From Brevibacillus brevis (lineage in GTDB: Bacteria; Bacillota; Bacilli; Brevibacillales; Brevibacillaceae): a DNA stretch of 64,000 bases. Positions within the stretch are counted from its first letter, which is position 1; each line of letters opens with the position of its first letter. The notes under the pieces are model-generated. The model was not told the origin of the DNA and did not search any database. It was given only the letters and a program-made list of their open reading frames with translations. A program made the position numbers and the translations under genes. Location of the stretch: the NCBI RefSeq assembly GCF_001039275.2, contig NZ_CP030117.1:1943501-2007500 (forward strand). The letters are read 5' to 3'. Below are positions 54,431-63,395 of this stretch, piece by piece.

Positions 54431-56407
54431 TTAGTGGAATGTCAATGCTTTGCGAGTTTTGGGAATCTCACGAATGATACGGATGTAATACAACAGGGAA
54501 ATCATCGCGAGAATGCCCAGAAGCCATGACCCTGTCCATCCTTTTTCTTCTAAGTCAGCCTTGGCATTGATATACGTATCGGTCACGAGAACCGCATTGT
54601 GCGGATGCCTGCGTTTGTCCAAAGCATTTACTATGACAGGCAACATCTCACCATCGGGTATCACCTTGTGCGTTCCTCGCATCGTAATGGAATGCTTGTC
54701 ATGAATTTCTTTGGCATGGTCGTAGTCCGTAATGACTATGATCGCTTGTTGATCCAGATACCACACATTTATATAACCGGTGTCAGCGTTTAAGAGATCT
54801 CGCTCTTCGGCTTTGGCAGCAGGAATGAACTCGGCTTTTGGCTCGGGATGCTTCTCTTTGTCATAGACGCGGAGCATATTGATATAAGACGCTTTGGTCA
54901 ATGTAAATTCCACCTGGTAGCCAAGCGGAGTTTGTTTTAACTCGTCGATCGTCTTAATTTGGACAGGTTTATATGTATTGACCAAGGAGTCAAACATCTG
55001 CTCCGGAGTCATCTCCAGCTTCATGGAGACAACAGCAAACATAGCGTAATGGAGCAGAAGGAGAAAAATAATCGTCCAAATGTTACGTCTGGTGTAGATG
55101 GCAAAAAATTGCTTGAACCTTGATAGATTGCCAGGCAGCCCGAGTGCGCGTAAGTTTTTTCTCCTAGCGCCTTTGGCCAGCTTGTTCGTAGCGGGCTCGG
55201 TCACCTTGTTAAACGGTGACTGTATTTGTGTCAGGCATATCTTCGCGTCGATATCGGAGGGATTATGCGAAAGCATCTCCTGAAAAACCTCTTGAGCCTT
55301 CTCCCATTCCCCTAGCTGAAGATAGCCTTTCCCCAACAAGCTGCGAGCGTCCCATAGTTCTGGCATGCGAGCGAGGATTTCCTCGCAATCCTTGATCGCA
55401 TCAGCAGCATCTCCCTTTTCGAGGAAAAGTCGCGCACGATACAGATACGCATCGATGTTATCTGGATCAAGACGTAATAATTGATCAAAAGCATGAAAGG
55501 CACGATTCTTATTGCCGGTTCGCAAAAAATATTCGCCCTGTAAACGGATCAAATCGGGGTCAAGAGCGTACAGGGCATGGGCTTTTGCCAAATAGCCCTG
55601 AGCCGTTTCCCAATCATTTTCCATGAGGGCAAATAACGCATCGCTGCGCCATTCAAGAAACGCTTCAATATCCAAGTCCTCGCGATTCTCAAAAGAGTGG
55701 TAACGCAGCGTGAAGGTCCGATTGAGCTGCCCGTTCAGGTAAGCGATAAAACGTCCTGAGAGCTGGATTGCGAGCTTTTCCGATTTCTCCCGCCATTGAA
55801 AATGGGAATCGAGCAGCATCCACACCTCATGAGGCAAATGGTAGTGTTCTTCTAAAAAGTGGAGAAATCGCGTATCGATGAGTTGATGGCAGCCGACATT
55901 CCACATGGCCTCGTTATTCAGCAACTCACGCCAGTTTTCAAGCTGGATACGCTCGTAATAGTTATCGTACAGCTCTTGCGTACGCCGGAAAAAACGCTCC
56001 ACCATATCATCGGGGTTCAAGGAGCGTTCGGAATGATCGTAGCTCTCCGTGAAATCGTACCGCTTGGGAATGGGGATTTCTTCTTGAGAGACTACTTCTT
56101 GCGTTGTTTCCTCTAAAAAACTGTCAAACAGTGTGAGCCGCTGTGGTGGATCGAAGATAGGTTGCTCTTCTTCCGGTTCATGCTCCTCCCGCTCATCCAG
56201 TCTTTCCGGTAGGGGCGTTTCTTCGAACATACGATTCCGCTTAGTATTGCGTGTGTACTTCAGGGCGAGGTCATACGCCTCTCGCAATCGCTGAAAGCCT
56301 TCAGGATCAACTTCCGGATTGTGCACCTTCAACTTTTTGGCATAAGCCTTTTTTATCTGGGCAGGATTGTCCGTCGGTTCAATCCCGAGAATCTCCCAAA
56401 TCCCCAT
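54431..56407 (-). CDS. Membrane-anchored J-domain/TPR protein (DjlB/DjlC-like)
   Basis: 658 aa. An N-terminal J-like domain (1-50; GIEPTDNPAQIKKAYAKKLK, GFQRLREAYDLAL) has H29-N-P-E instead of the HPD tripeptide that stimulates Hsp70 ATPase, with a downstream VDPEG. An acidic linker follows (about 60-125), a helical region, then about four TPRs (about 255-395, ALDPDLIRLQGEYFLRTGN onwards). A membrane helix (about 441-462), an exported-side domain (about 465-620) and a second helix (about 627-645) end the protein. The start codon overlaps the hscC stop (TAATG), so the Hsp70 and its J partner are translationally coupled. Confidence 0.87.
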   Translation of the reverse strand: MGIWEILGIEPTDNPAQIKKAYAKKLKVHNPEVDPEGFQRLREAYDLALKYTRNTKRNRMFEETPLPERLDEREEHEPEEEQPIFDPPQRLTLFDSFLEETTQEVVSQEEIPIPKRYDFTESYDHSERSLNPDDMVERFFRRTQELYDNYYERIQLENWRELLNNEAMWNVGCHQLIDTRFLHFLEEHYHLPHEVWMLLDSHFQWREKSEKLAIQLSGRFIAYLNGQLNRTFTLRYHSFENREDLDIEAFLEWRSDALFALMENDWETAQGYLAKAHALYALDPDLIRLQGEYFLRTGNKNRAFHAFDQLLRLDPDNIDAYLYRARLFLEKGDAADAIKDCEEILARMPELWDARSLLGKGYLQLGEWEKAQEVFQEMLSHNPSDIDAKICLTQIQSPFNKVTEPATNKLAKGARRKNLRALGLPGNLSRFKQFFAIYTRRNIWTIIFLLLLHYAMFAVVSMKLEMTPEQMFDSLVNTYKPVQIKTIDELKQTPLGYQVEFTLTKASYINMLRVYDKEKHPEPKAEFIPAAKAEERDLLNADTGYINVWYLDQQAIIVITDYDHAKEIHDKHSITMRGTHKVIPDGEMLPVIVNALDKRRHPHNAVLVTDTYINAKADLEEKGWTGSWLLGILAMISLLYYIRIIREIPKTRKALTFH

Positions 56408-58107
56408 TAATACTCATTCCACCCTTCAAACATGTCCAGTTGCTGCTTTAATTCTTCTGCTGCTTTGGCGATGTCTCTTTCATTTTGGGTGGAGAGGACA
56501 CTTTCGAAGCGGCGTAAGTAATTCGCAATGATCATCCGGTCTTCGCCCAACGCTTCCTCATACATACGTTCGCCTTTTGCCAGAAGTAATCGATTTTCGG
56601 TTCGCTCTCTAGGGTGGATTTTAATGTTTTGAAGAGCTTGAAAACGCTCCTCAATTTCTTTTTTTGATAGGCTACCTGGACTTTTTTCGATGACGGCCTT
56701 GGTTTTAACGCCTGTAGAGACGACAGTCACTTCGACTTCCAGAATTCCGTTGATGTCATATGTATAACGAACATCGATAGACTCCTCGCCCTTTTTGGCA
56801 GGGGGAACTTTTACATTCAATTCGCCAAGCTTGAGGTTATGTTCGACACGTCGGCTTTCCCCTTGATATACATCAACGAGAATGGAGCGTTGATAATCGT
56901 TAACGGTATATAGCCGTTCTACCCGGCTGACCGGGATGGGCGTATTGCGCTCGATGATCGGAAAAAAGTAGCCATCCTCGTGTTTGCCGTTTGCCATGGT
57001 TTGTACAATACCCGTACCGAGTGTGTATGGGCAAACATCGGTCAAAACAAGCTCGTTTAACGCCTGGTTGCGTTCCTTGAGTGCTGCCTGAATCGCTGTT
57101 CCCAATGCAACAGCCTCATCAGGATTAATATGCGAATAGGGCAGTTGGCCAAATATTTTGCTTACGATGGATTTGATAAGAGGCATGCGCGTTGCACCGC
57201 CAATAAGCACGATTGCGTCCAGTTCCCGAGGGGAGATGGATGCGTCTCGCAATGCACGCTCGATCGGCTGACGAAGTCGTTGCAGCAGAGGAAACGCGAG
57301 ATTTTCCAGTTGATTCCGGCTGAGAGTCGTTTCAACCAGCGCTCCCTGAATATTGACACTCATTTTCCCTTCTTGGTCGGAAAACATAGCGCGCTTGCAC
57401 AACTCAGCTTGTTTGTGGATGGACGAACGTGTTTTGCTGTCAAGCGAGTTGATGTCGAGTCGATGGGCTTCTATAAAATAAGAGGCAATCAGATCGGTAA
57501 AGTCTTCGCCGCCCAAAAAGTTGTCTCCAGCGATTGATTTTACTTCCATCACACCTTCGAACATTTCCAAAATAGAAACGTCAAACGTTCCGCCACCTAA
57601 ATCGAATACGAGGAATTGTGTCTCGGATTCCTCCTGATGGAGGCCATATGAGATCGCGGCGGCAGTCGGTTCGCTAATCAAGCGTTCTACTTTCAGCCCA
57701 GCAAGCTCTGCTGCTCGTTTCGTTGCTTTGCGTTGTGTGTCGTTGAAATAGGCAGGCACACTGATAACCGCTTCGTGAACGGGGTGCCCTAAATGAGCCT
57801 CAGCATCCGCCTTCAACGATTTAATCACAAACGAGGAAAGATCTTCGGCAGAAAGGGAATATCTCCCCAATTGGTACCTTTTTTCTGTCCCCATAAACCG
57901 TTTGAAGGTAGAAGCAGTCCGATCAGGGTGAGTTAAGAGGCGCTCTCGGGCGATTTTTCCAATCAAGATCTCGCCGTTCTCATCGACGCTGACTACAGAA
58001 GGAGTCAGTGTTTCTCCGAGCGCGTTTGGAATGAGCACGGGTCCATTCTCAGTCCAGTAGGCCACCAGACTGTTTGTCGTGCCCAAATCAATTCCAATGG
58101 TGGTCAT
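56407..58107 (-). CDS. hscC: HscC-type Hsp70 chaperone
   Basis: 566 aa, shorter than DnaK (about 610) because the lid is reduced. ATPase domain: GIDLGTTNS (5-13), ISVPAYFNDTQRKATKRAA, VFDLGGGTFDVSILE and IVLIGGATRMPLI. The LTDVCPYTLG and FFPIIERNTPIPVSR stretches and RRVEHNLKLGELNV match what I recall of E. coli HscC rather than DnaK. No C-terminal EEVD-like tail. HscC in E. coli pairs with membrane J proteins encoded beside it, as here. ATG after GAGGACC; no CIRCE heat-shock operator is visible upstream. Confidence 0.92.
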   Translation of the reverse strand: MTTIGIDLGTTNSLVAYWTENGPVLIPNALGETLTPSVVSVDENGEILIGKIARERLLTHPDRTASTFKRFMGTEKRYQLGRYSLSAEDLSSFVIKSLKADAEAHLGHPVHEAVISVPAYFNDTQRKATKRAAELAGLKVERLISEPTAAAISYGLHQEESETQFLVFDLGGGTFDVSILEMFEGVMEVKSIAGDNFLGGEDFTDLIASYFIEAHRLDINSLDSKTRSSIHKQAELCKRAMFSDQEGKMSVNIQGALVETTLSRNQLENLAFPLLQRLRQPIERALRDASISPRELDAIVLIGGATRMPLIKSIVSKIFGQLPYSHINPDEAVALGTAIQAALKERNQALNELVLTDVCPYTLGTGIVQTMANGKHEDGYFFPIIERNTPIPVSRVERLYTVNDYQRSILVDVYQGESRRVEHNLKLGELNVKVPPAKKGEESIDVRYTYDINGILEVEVTVVSTGVKTKAVIEKSPGSLSKKEIEERFQALQNIKIHPRERTENRLLLAKGERMYEEALGEDRMIIANYLRRFESVLSTQNERDIAKAAEELKQQLDMFEGWNEY

Positions 58108-58290
58108 CAGTTAGGTCCTCATTTCTGTGTTTTTCTACTAATATCGGTAAAAGTAGAGGCTTTGTAGATCATTTTACCATGAAAAAAATGGATATAATTG
58201 GTGCTTTAGTAGGATATGAAATCGAATTTTAGATAAAGAAAATAGAAATAGAATTCGTAAGATAGAAAACGACAAACGAGAGAGGTCGTT

Positions 58291-59616
58291 GTGCCGATGC
58301 AGCAGCGAATGGAAAAATGGTTTGAAGCGTGGAAATTACTTATGCACGATATGGAGCGACAAGGTGCTCAGGTTTGGCCGCTCACGATAGAACCACCAGC
58401 GGCGCTGGAAGAAATCGAAAGAAGAGAGGAAAGTCTCGGGATCCGCTTTCCCGCGACGATCCGTACTATTTTGCTTACGGGCAGCAGTCAAGTTCAAATA
58501 AATTGGTCGTTGCCATCTCGAGCGTTAGATCCTTTTTCACTCAGTGGAGATTTGGGATGGTCATTGGATGCATTTGAGTGGCCGTACTTTGGTGGAGACG
58601 AAGCGGATGAGGACGAGAAAAGGTATCTTTGTTTTCACGTCGGCGGTAATGGCGATATGCTGCTCATCGATTTGTCGACAGGCGCAGATGACCCACCCGT
58701 CTATTCATGGGGGCATGAGACAGACGAATTTTTATTGCTCGGCAAAAGTTTTACAGAGTTCGTAGAGCGAGTCACGGAGCTCGGCTGTATTGGGGCAGAG
58801 TGCTGGAATTATGAAGCGCTTGCCGGGGTAGAAGGCCTCGATGTTGAGGGGCAAGTCGCACAAGAGTGGAAAGAATGGCTGCAAATCTATCGGACGCTAA
58901 CCTTTGAAGAGGCCGCACAAGATTTCGAGAAGCTGGTCTTGTTTGCAAAAATGCATGGTGCAGGAGATTCACGTATCCAAGAGGCATTTGTTCAGTATGA
59001 TTGGGAGCCGATTTTGCATAAATGGGTAGCACAAATCGAGCAGGAAACCTCATCAAGCAATTTGTTACTCTGGTGCCAGCTCATTGTCGAGACAGTAGGC
59101 AAGAAGGCAGGGAGCTGGGTACGTTCGCTCTGGGAGTCCGAGCCACATTATGAACGGATAGGCTCGAGTCTACGTGCCTATGTAGCGGCAGCTTGTTTGC
59201 CAGAAGAAGAGGGCTTGCAGCGAGTTTTGGCTGAAATGGACGAGGTCGTTGCCAGAAAAGAATGTCTGGTTGGCTATGCTGCCAACAGTCATTTGCATCA
59301 CTTTCGCTCCCGTGAAGTCATTTTGTGGATGGAACCGCATGTGGCGTACCCGATCGAAGGCTGGGATGAGCTATTCGCGGTATCACGTCCACAATGGGAT
59401 GATCTGATTCGCTGGCTGGACGGAAATGAAGCACAGCGGCAGATTGCGTTAAGTGCTTGGGGCAAAATGCTCGCAAGTGGTGAGTCCCCCTCCGGTGAAG
59501 CGAATTGGCAAGAAATCAATCGGTTGCTGGATGTAGCGTACGAAAAAGCCATTCTGCGCAAGGAAAAGGAGCGTGTAGATCGCATTCGCGCTTCCTTGGA
59601 AATAGCAAAGCATTAG
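58291..59616 (+). CDS. SMI1/KNR4 (SUKH)-family protein
   Basis: 441 aa. Residues about 33-160 form an SMI1/KNR4-type domain: EEIERREESLGIRFPATIRT, an FHVGGNGDMLLIDL strand, and a terminal FTEFVERV helix. The C-terminal 260 residues are helical and unassigned. SUKH proteins are immunity factors against polymorphic nuclease and other toxins in bacteria. The start is GTG at 58291 (or the ATG six bases on) after GAGAGGTC. It is divergent from hscC across a 183-base AT-rich gap. Confidence 0.82.
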   Translation: MPMQQRMEKWFEAWKLLMHDMERQGAQVWPLTIEPPAALEEIERREESLGIRFPATIRTILLTGSSQVQINWSLPSRALDPFSLSGDLGWSLDAFEWPYFGGDEADEDEKRYLCFHVGGNGDMLLIDLSTGADDPPVYSWGHETDEFLLLGKSFTEFVERVTELGCIGAECWNYEALAGVEGLDVEGQVAQEWKEWLQIYRTLTFEEAAQDFEKLVLFAKMHGAGDSRIQEAFVQYDWEPILHKWVAQIEQETSSSNLLLWCQLIVETVGKKAGSWVRSLWESEPHYERIGSSLRAYVAAACLPEEEGLQRVLAEMDEVVARKECLVGYAANSHLHHFRSREVILWMEPHVAYPIEGWDELFAVSRPQWDDLIRWLDGNEAQRQIALSAWGKMLASGESPSGEANWQEINRLLDVAYEKAILRKEKERVDRIRASLEIAKH

Positions 59617-59672
59617 ACGAAGGGGCATGAACCCGTGTTTGTACAAGAGGAATGGAGCGAGGGGGAAAGACA

Positions 59673-60101
59673 ATGAGAAATGTGGTAACGGTATGGGGAA
59701 CAACCTTGCAGTCTTCTGATGAACTAGCGGATTTTCTGACTCCGGTTTACGATGAAAACGGGGATGTGATACCGTCTGGCTTTTTAACAGCGTCGGGCCT
59801 TGAATGGATAGACGAGGACTTTTTTGAAGTGCATGAGGTACAGGATGCAGAGGCCAGAGCGGACTTCTTCACGTATTTGGAAAACGAATATGCGATGAAT
59901 GCAACGCTCAATAGAAAAGAATGGCCCAAACAGTTAGAAGAGGAGATTGGCAAGTACCCACATGTGATTTTGCTGTACGGCAATGAATCGCGGTACGGTC
60001 CGATTAACGAAAAATTGTTCGATCTCACTGAGGGCGGGCAAGAAAAAGAGGCACCAGTGGTCCTGCTCGCCAAGCTAGTATTTGAGACAGAGGAGCAATA
60101 A
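59673..60101 (+). CDS. Immunity protein 22-like protein
   Basis: 142 aa, ATG at 59673 after GAGGGGGAAAG. The N-terminus VVTVWGTTLQSSDELADFL, acidic YDENGD, SGLEWIDEDFFEV, and PHVILLYGNESRYGPI match my recollection of Imm22 family proteins (leading WG motif, IDEDF box), but this is from pattern memory only. Acidic protein, as expected for a toxin neutraliser. It lies 56 bases after the SUKH gene in the same direction. Confidence 0.62.
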   Translation: MRNVVTVWGTTLQSSDELADFLTPVYDENGDVIPSGFLTASGLEWIDEDFFEVHEVQDAEARADFFTYLENEYAMNATLNRKEWPKQLEEEIGKYPHVILLYGNESRYGPINEKLFDLTEGGQEKEAPVVLLAKLVFETEEQ

Positions 60102-60120
60102 GGAGCAGGAAGGAGTGAAT

Positions 60121-60609
60121 ATGATGGGAGAGACAGAGATGACTTATCATTTCGCAGATTTATATGATGCAGCCGAACTGGGAGACCTTGAGCTCGTAAA
60201 AAAGATCGTCACGCAACAGCCGGAATTGCTGCATGAGAAGGATGAGTATGAGTTTTCCGTACTGCATGGAGCTGTGATGACAGACGATGTCGACCTTATT
60301 GCGTACTTGGTAGCACAGGGAGCAGATGTCCATGCGAAAAACGATGAGGGCATTACCCCGTTGCATATTGCACTCTATCCAGAGGTTGCAGAGGCGCTCA
60401 TCGCGCACGGTGCAGACATACATGCCAGCGCTCATGATGGAAGTACCCCGCTGCACACACAGGTTGCGGATGGAGAGGAGCGTGTGGATGTGGTAGAGCT
60501 GCTCCTGGCTAAAGGTGCGAATCCTAACCAAAAGGATATGGAGGGGCAAACACCATACGATATAGCACGAGATCGAGAAGACGAAGAGATGATGGCTTTA
60601 TTTGAATAG
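60121..60609 (+). CDS. Ankyrin-repeat protein
   Basis: 162 aa with four ankyrin repeats: DLYDAAELGDLELVKKIV, SVLHGAVMTDDVDLIAYLV, TPLHIALYPEVAEALIAHG and TPLHTQVADGEERVDVVELL, plus a capping TPYDIARDREDEEM. ATG at 60121 after GAAGGAGTG. Such small ankyrin proteins also occur as immunity proteins in polymorphic-toxin loci, and the position 19 bases after the Imm22-like gene suggests that use. No signal peptide. Confidence 0.87.
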   Translation: MMGETEMTYHFADLYDAAELGDLELVKKIVTQQPELLHEKDEYEFSVLHGAVMTDDVDLIAYLVAQGADVHAKNDEGITPLHIALYPEVAEALIAHGADIHASAHDGSTPLHTQVADGEERVDVVELLLAKGANPNQKDMEGQTPYDIARDREDEEMMALFE

Positions 60610-60612
60610 GGG

Positions 60613-60655
60613 AAAAAGGAAAGCGTCCGTTATGATTTCGGGCGCTTTCTTTCTT
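60613..60655. terminator. Bidirectional terminator between ankyrin and small membrane-protein genes
   Basis: GGAAAGCGTCCG and CGGGCGCTTTC arms; TTTCTT follows on + and CCTTTTTCC on the reverse strand. It overlaps the end of the reverse gene. Confidence 0.78.
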
Positions 60656-60827
60656 GCTCGAGTGCTGCGACACGTTTTTCCAGCTCGTCGATGGCTTTTT
60701 GCTTGATTGCCGTGCGTTTTACGATGAACAAGCAGCAAGCAATGACAAGTGCTATAGGCAGGAAGAGGATGACAAGTTGAATGAGTACAGTACCCCATTC
60801 GATCGACACGGCGCCAAATTCTATCAT
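60630..60827 (-). CDS. Small membrane protein with coiled-coil tail
   Basis: 65 aa, ATG nine bases after GGGAGC. An N-terminal membrane helix (about 14-36, LIQLVILFLPIALVIACCLF) is followed by a basic/acidic helix with heptad character (KAIDELEKRVAALEQERK). The pattern resembles small phage-shock-like or cell-division membrane peptides, but no family is certain. Confidence 0.65.
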   Translation of the reverse strand: MIEFGAVSIEWGTVLIQLVILFLPIALVIACCLFIVKRTAIKQKAIDELEKRVAALEQERKRPKS

Positions 60828-60920
60828 GGGTAATTGCTCCCATCATTCATTTTGTTCATTTTACCAAGATATCCGATTTTTTTTAAGCTCCATCCATATG
60901 CAAAAATGTGAATCCTTTAC

Positions 60921-60928
60921 CATACAAG
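60921..60928 (+). promoter_or_regulatory. Possible sigma-E-type -10 box of sigK
   Basis: CATACAAG matches the sigma-E -10 consensus (CATACAnT) closely and lies 104 bases before sigK, which is sigma-E dependent in B. subtilis. The -35 side is weak at normal spacing (the nearest ATA is 22 bases away). Confidence 0.4.
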
Positions 60929-61031
60929 CAACAGTGAATTAATCGACAACAACTCCCTGCGTACAGGCACGCATAGGCGACCGCCCACATAAGGATAGAA
61001 GTAAGCTATTCCAGACGTGGAGGTGGCAGCC

Positions 61032-61742
61032 ATGTCCAGCATTATCGCGGCGCTTTCCCTTGTTTTTAAAGAACTTCTTGTTTTTGTGGCTTATGTCAAG
61101 AACAATGCCTTCCCGCAACCGCTTCAGGACACCGAAGAAGAAAAGTACCTCCGACTCATGGCCAAAGGCGACCCTTACGCCCGCAACAAGTTGATTGAGC
61201 ACAATTTGCGTTTGGTGGCGCATATTGTGAAGAAATTCGAGAACACGGGTGAGGACAGTGAAGATCTGATTTCCATCGGTACCATCGGCCTGATCAAAGC
61301 AATCGAGAGTTATCAGGTGGATAAGGGCACCAAGCTGGCTACGTATGCTGCGCGTTGTATTGAGAATGAAATCCTCATGCATCTAAGAAGCTTGAAAAAA
61401 ACAAAAAAAGACGTATCCTTGCACGACCCAATCGGGACGGATAAAGAAGGCAATGAAATTACCTTAATCGACGTCCTTGGCACAGAAACCGACGAAGTGG
61501 TCGACGCAGTACAGCTCAAGCTGGAGTCCAATAAAATTTACCAGCACATTCACATCCTTGATGAGCGCGAAAAAGAGGTCATCATCGGCAGATTTGGGTT
61601 GGATCAGGACAAAGAAAAGACACAGCGCGAAATTGCACGTGAGCTGGGCATTTCTCGTTCGTATGTATCCCGTATCGAAAAGCGAGCGTTAATGAAGTTG
61701 TTTAATGAGTTTTATCGTACGAAACAGCCGCAGAATCGGTAG
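61032..61742 (+). CDS. sigK: SigK, sporulation sigma factor (pro-sigma-K)
   Basis: 236 aa, ATG at 61032 after GGAGGTGG. Residues 1-20 are the hydrophobic pro-sequence; Y21 ([13 protein letters not shown]) corresponds to the mature N-terminus in B. subtilis. Region 2: [23 protein letters not shown], with [17 protein letters not shown]. Region 4: [24 protein letters not shown]. It directs late mother-cell genes for coat and lysis. The gene is continuous: there is no skin-type element splitting it as in B. subtilis 168. The pro-sequence implies membrane-bound processing, consistent with bofC at the other end. Confidence 0.96.
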   Translation: MSSIIAALSLVFKELLVFVAYVKNNAFPQPLQDTEEEKYLRLMAKGDPYARNKLIEHNLRLVAHIVKKFENTGEDSEDLISIGTIGLIKAIESYQVDKGTKLATYAARCIENEILMHLRSLKKTKKDVSLHDPIGTDKEGNEITLIDVLGTETDEVVDAVQLKLESNKIYQHIHILDEREKEVIIGRFGLDQDKEKTQREIARELGISRSYVSRIEKRALMKLFNEFYRTKQPQNR

Positions 61743-61889
61743 TTTGTTCGCAGCGGAGGAGCTATTTTGAGGTAACATTTCGTAGCTCGTTCTCTACTTC
61801 CATTCAAAGTTAAGGATAAACAGATGTGAAAAATGACATTTCATTACAAAATTTTACACAACAAGCGTTTTTTTGTGGATATTGGGATG

Positions 61890-61920
61890 AAGCCACTCGG
61901 ATGCCGGGTGGCTTTTCTAT
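61890..61920 (+). terminator. Terminator-like hairpin downstream of sigK
   Basis: AAGCCACTCGG and CCGGGTGGCTT stem with a three-base loop, then TTCTATTT. It lies 148 bases after the sigK stop. Confidence 0.7.
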
Positions 61921-62281
61921 TTGCTTGCTGATCAAGACGCTCTTATTGGATCAGTCAAAACGCAAGTGGAAGGGGTGATTGTACGAATCCAAGGAATGGA
62001 GGACCAAAAGAAATAGCGTAGGGCAAATTACTATTAGAACTTAAAAATGAAAATTATGCCGATAACGGAACTTTTCAATAACCTAATAACTAAAAAATTC
62101 ACGGAGACAACACTCCTTTTTCTAGGAGTGTAACGCGGGAGGATAGGACAAAAAAAGCAGGGCACACAAGCTCAATTAAGTTAAATCACTCATTATTTTT
62201 GCTGAATTATGTAAAAACACTCCAAATTCCAATAGCTAAATAAAGAAAACCAAATAAACCGTAGGCATTTGAGGCAAAAAA

Positions 62282-62313
62282 GTAAAAACTCCCCCTGGTT
62301 CGGAGGAGACTTG
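62282..62313 (-). terminator. Terminator of the AT-rich GNAT gene
   Basis: On the reverse strand CTCCTCC and GGGGGAG form a stem around CGAACCA, then TTTTTACTTTTTT. Confidence 0.8.
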
Positions 62314-62320
62314 CAACTAA

Positions 62321-62731
62321 CTATATTGGCGCAACACGAAACATTCCTGTTAAAGCAGGGTACTGTTTAAAGTCGTATTTCTCATACAGTATCTTACCTT
62401 CGTTAGAAGAAAAAAGACCAATAAAAGCTTTATCGGGAGCATTCTCTTTTAGATAGGACATAAGGTTGTCCATAATCATTGTCCCTATCCCCATTTTTTG
62501 AAACTCCGGAAGTACAACAATATCTTGGAGGTAAAAATAAACGTACCCATCGCCGATAATTCGGCCCATACCAATTATTTTACTTTCGGAGAGAACAACA
62601 ACTGAATACAAAGAATTTTCAAGTGAGTCTTTGATCACTTTGAAATTCATCATCTTTTCCCAACCAACCGAAACGCACAATTGATGAAACTCTTCAAGAG
62701 TAGGGGGGCGTTCTATAATCTCAAATGACAT
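62321..62731 (-). CDS. GNAT-family N-acetyltransferase
   Basis: 136 aa from the ATG at 62731 (MSFEIIERPPTLEEF) after GAGGAG; an earlier in-frame start 18 bases upstream lacks a site. Acetyl-CoA motif: QDIVVLPEFQKMGIGTMIMD (about 76-95); conserved FYSS-type end LFSSNEGKILYEKYDF. The fold resembles small GNATs related to aminoglycoside or peptide acetylation, but the substrate is unknown. Codon use is AT-rich, unlike the genes before 61.7 kb. Confidence 0.85.
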   Translation of the reverse strand: MSFEIIERPPTLEEFHQLCVSVGWEKMMNFKVIKDSLENSLYSVVVLSESKIIGMGRIIGDGYVYFYLQDIVVLPEFQKMGIGTMIMDNLMSYLKENAPDKAFIGLFSSNEGKILYEKYDFKQYPALTGMFRVAPI

Positions 62732-62813
62732 ATAACTCCTCGCTTCCAAATTTTCTATGTCTGAGGATATAACTTCATTTGAGACACCCCCTAAAAGTTG
62801 ATTAGTGAAGATA

Positions 62814-63206
62814 TTACCATTTTTTGCTTGGAATATCTACAATCTCGTAAAGTCTTGGGGAAAAAGTAGATTGTGTCACATTTACCTTCCCTACAATAGT
62901 AATAGTACCATCAGTGTTTAATTTGCGAAGTTGGTATCTAACATCAGATGAATAACTGTCATCATGTGCAACTTGATTATGAACCAATAGATATGCTTTT
63001 CCTGCATTTAGATTAAAGACTGGGCTATAAACATAGTTAGCATTTGGAATTGAGTATGAATAGTTAGAAAGGTTCGTAGCTGGAACATTCTGTTGGCTTA
63101 ATGTTGGAGCTTTCTCTGCTGATGCGGAAGCAACAGCCCCAGAGAGAATTAGTCCCATTGACAACAGAGGAATGGTAACCATTTTCCTTACTTTACGAAA
63201 AGTCAT
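62814..63206 (-). CDS. Secreted protein of unknown function
   Basis: 130 aa, ATG after GGGAGTG. Signal peptide about 1-30 (MVTIPLLSMGLILSGAVASASA), then a 100-residue beta-rich secreted domain (NANYVYSPVFNLNAGKAY, KLNTDGTITIVGKVNV). No Cys after the signal. The pattern of a hydrophobic-core strand plus NAGKAYLL resembles small cell-surface beta-sandwich proteins, but I recognise no family. AT-rich. Confidence 0.7.
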   Translation of the reverse strand: MTFRKVRKMVTIPLLSMGLILSGAVASASAEKAPTLSQQNVPATNLSNYSYSIPNANYVYSPVFNLNAGKAYLLVHNQVAHDDSYSSDVRYQLRKLNTDGTITIVGKVNVTQSTFSPRLYEIVDIPSKKW

Positions 63207-63395
63207 TTCATAGCACTCCCTATTCTTTAATTAAAATTATTAATTGGTATTTTTTACAATATTTGGTTTTGTTTGTGATCAAACGGATGAGTAATAAGTA
63301 GAGCCTTAAGGCTTCGGTAATGACAGCAAGTCATTCATAGAGATGATACAGCAAAAGCAACGTACAACTGGGAATGAATGGATTTATCAAAATAG

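Larger units (their letters stand above)
61743..62320. other. Gene-free stretch after sigK
   Basis: 578 bases holding the sigK terminator (61890-61920), a short hairpin ACACTCCT/AGGAGTGT (about 62109-62133) without a T-run, and the terminator of the GNAT gene. A short forward frame ending at 62018 (IGSVKTQVEGVIVRIQ) and a reverse frame ending near 62208 (AYGLFGFLYLAIGIW) look protein-like but are tiny and may be gene remnants. From about 62000 the sequence becomes much richer in A+T. Confidence 0.5.

Noticed and set aside
62047..62133. A 28-codon forward frame in the AT-rich stretch
   Set aside because: It has no ribosome binding site and ends in a hairpin; composition is what random AT-rich DNA gives.
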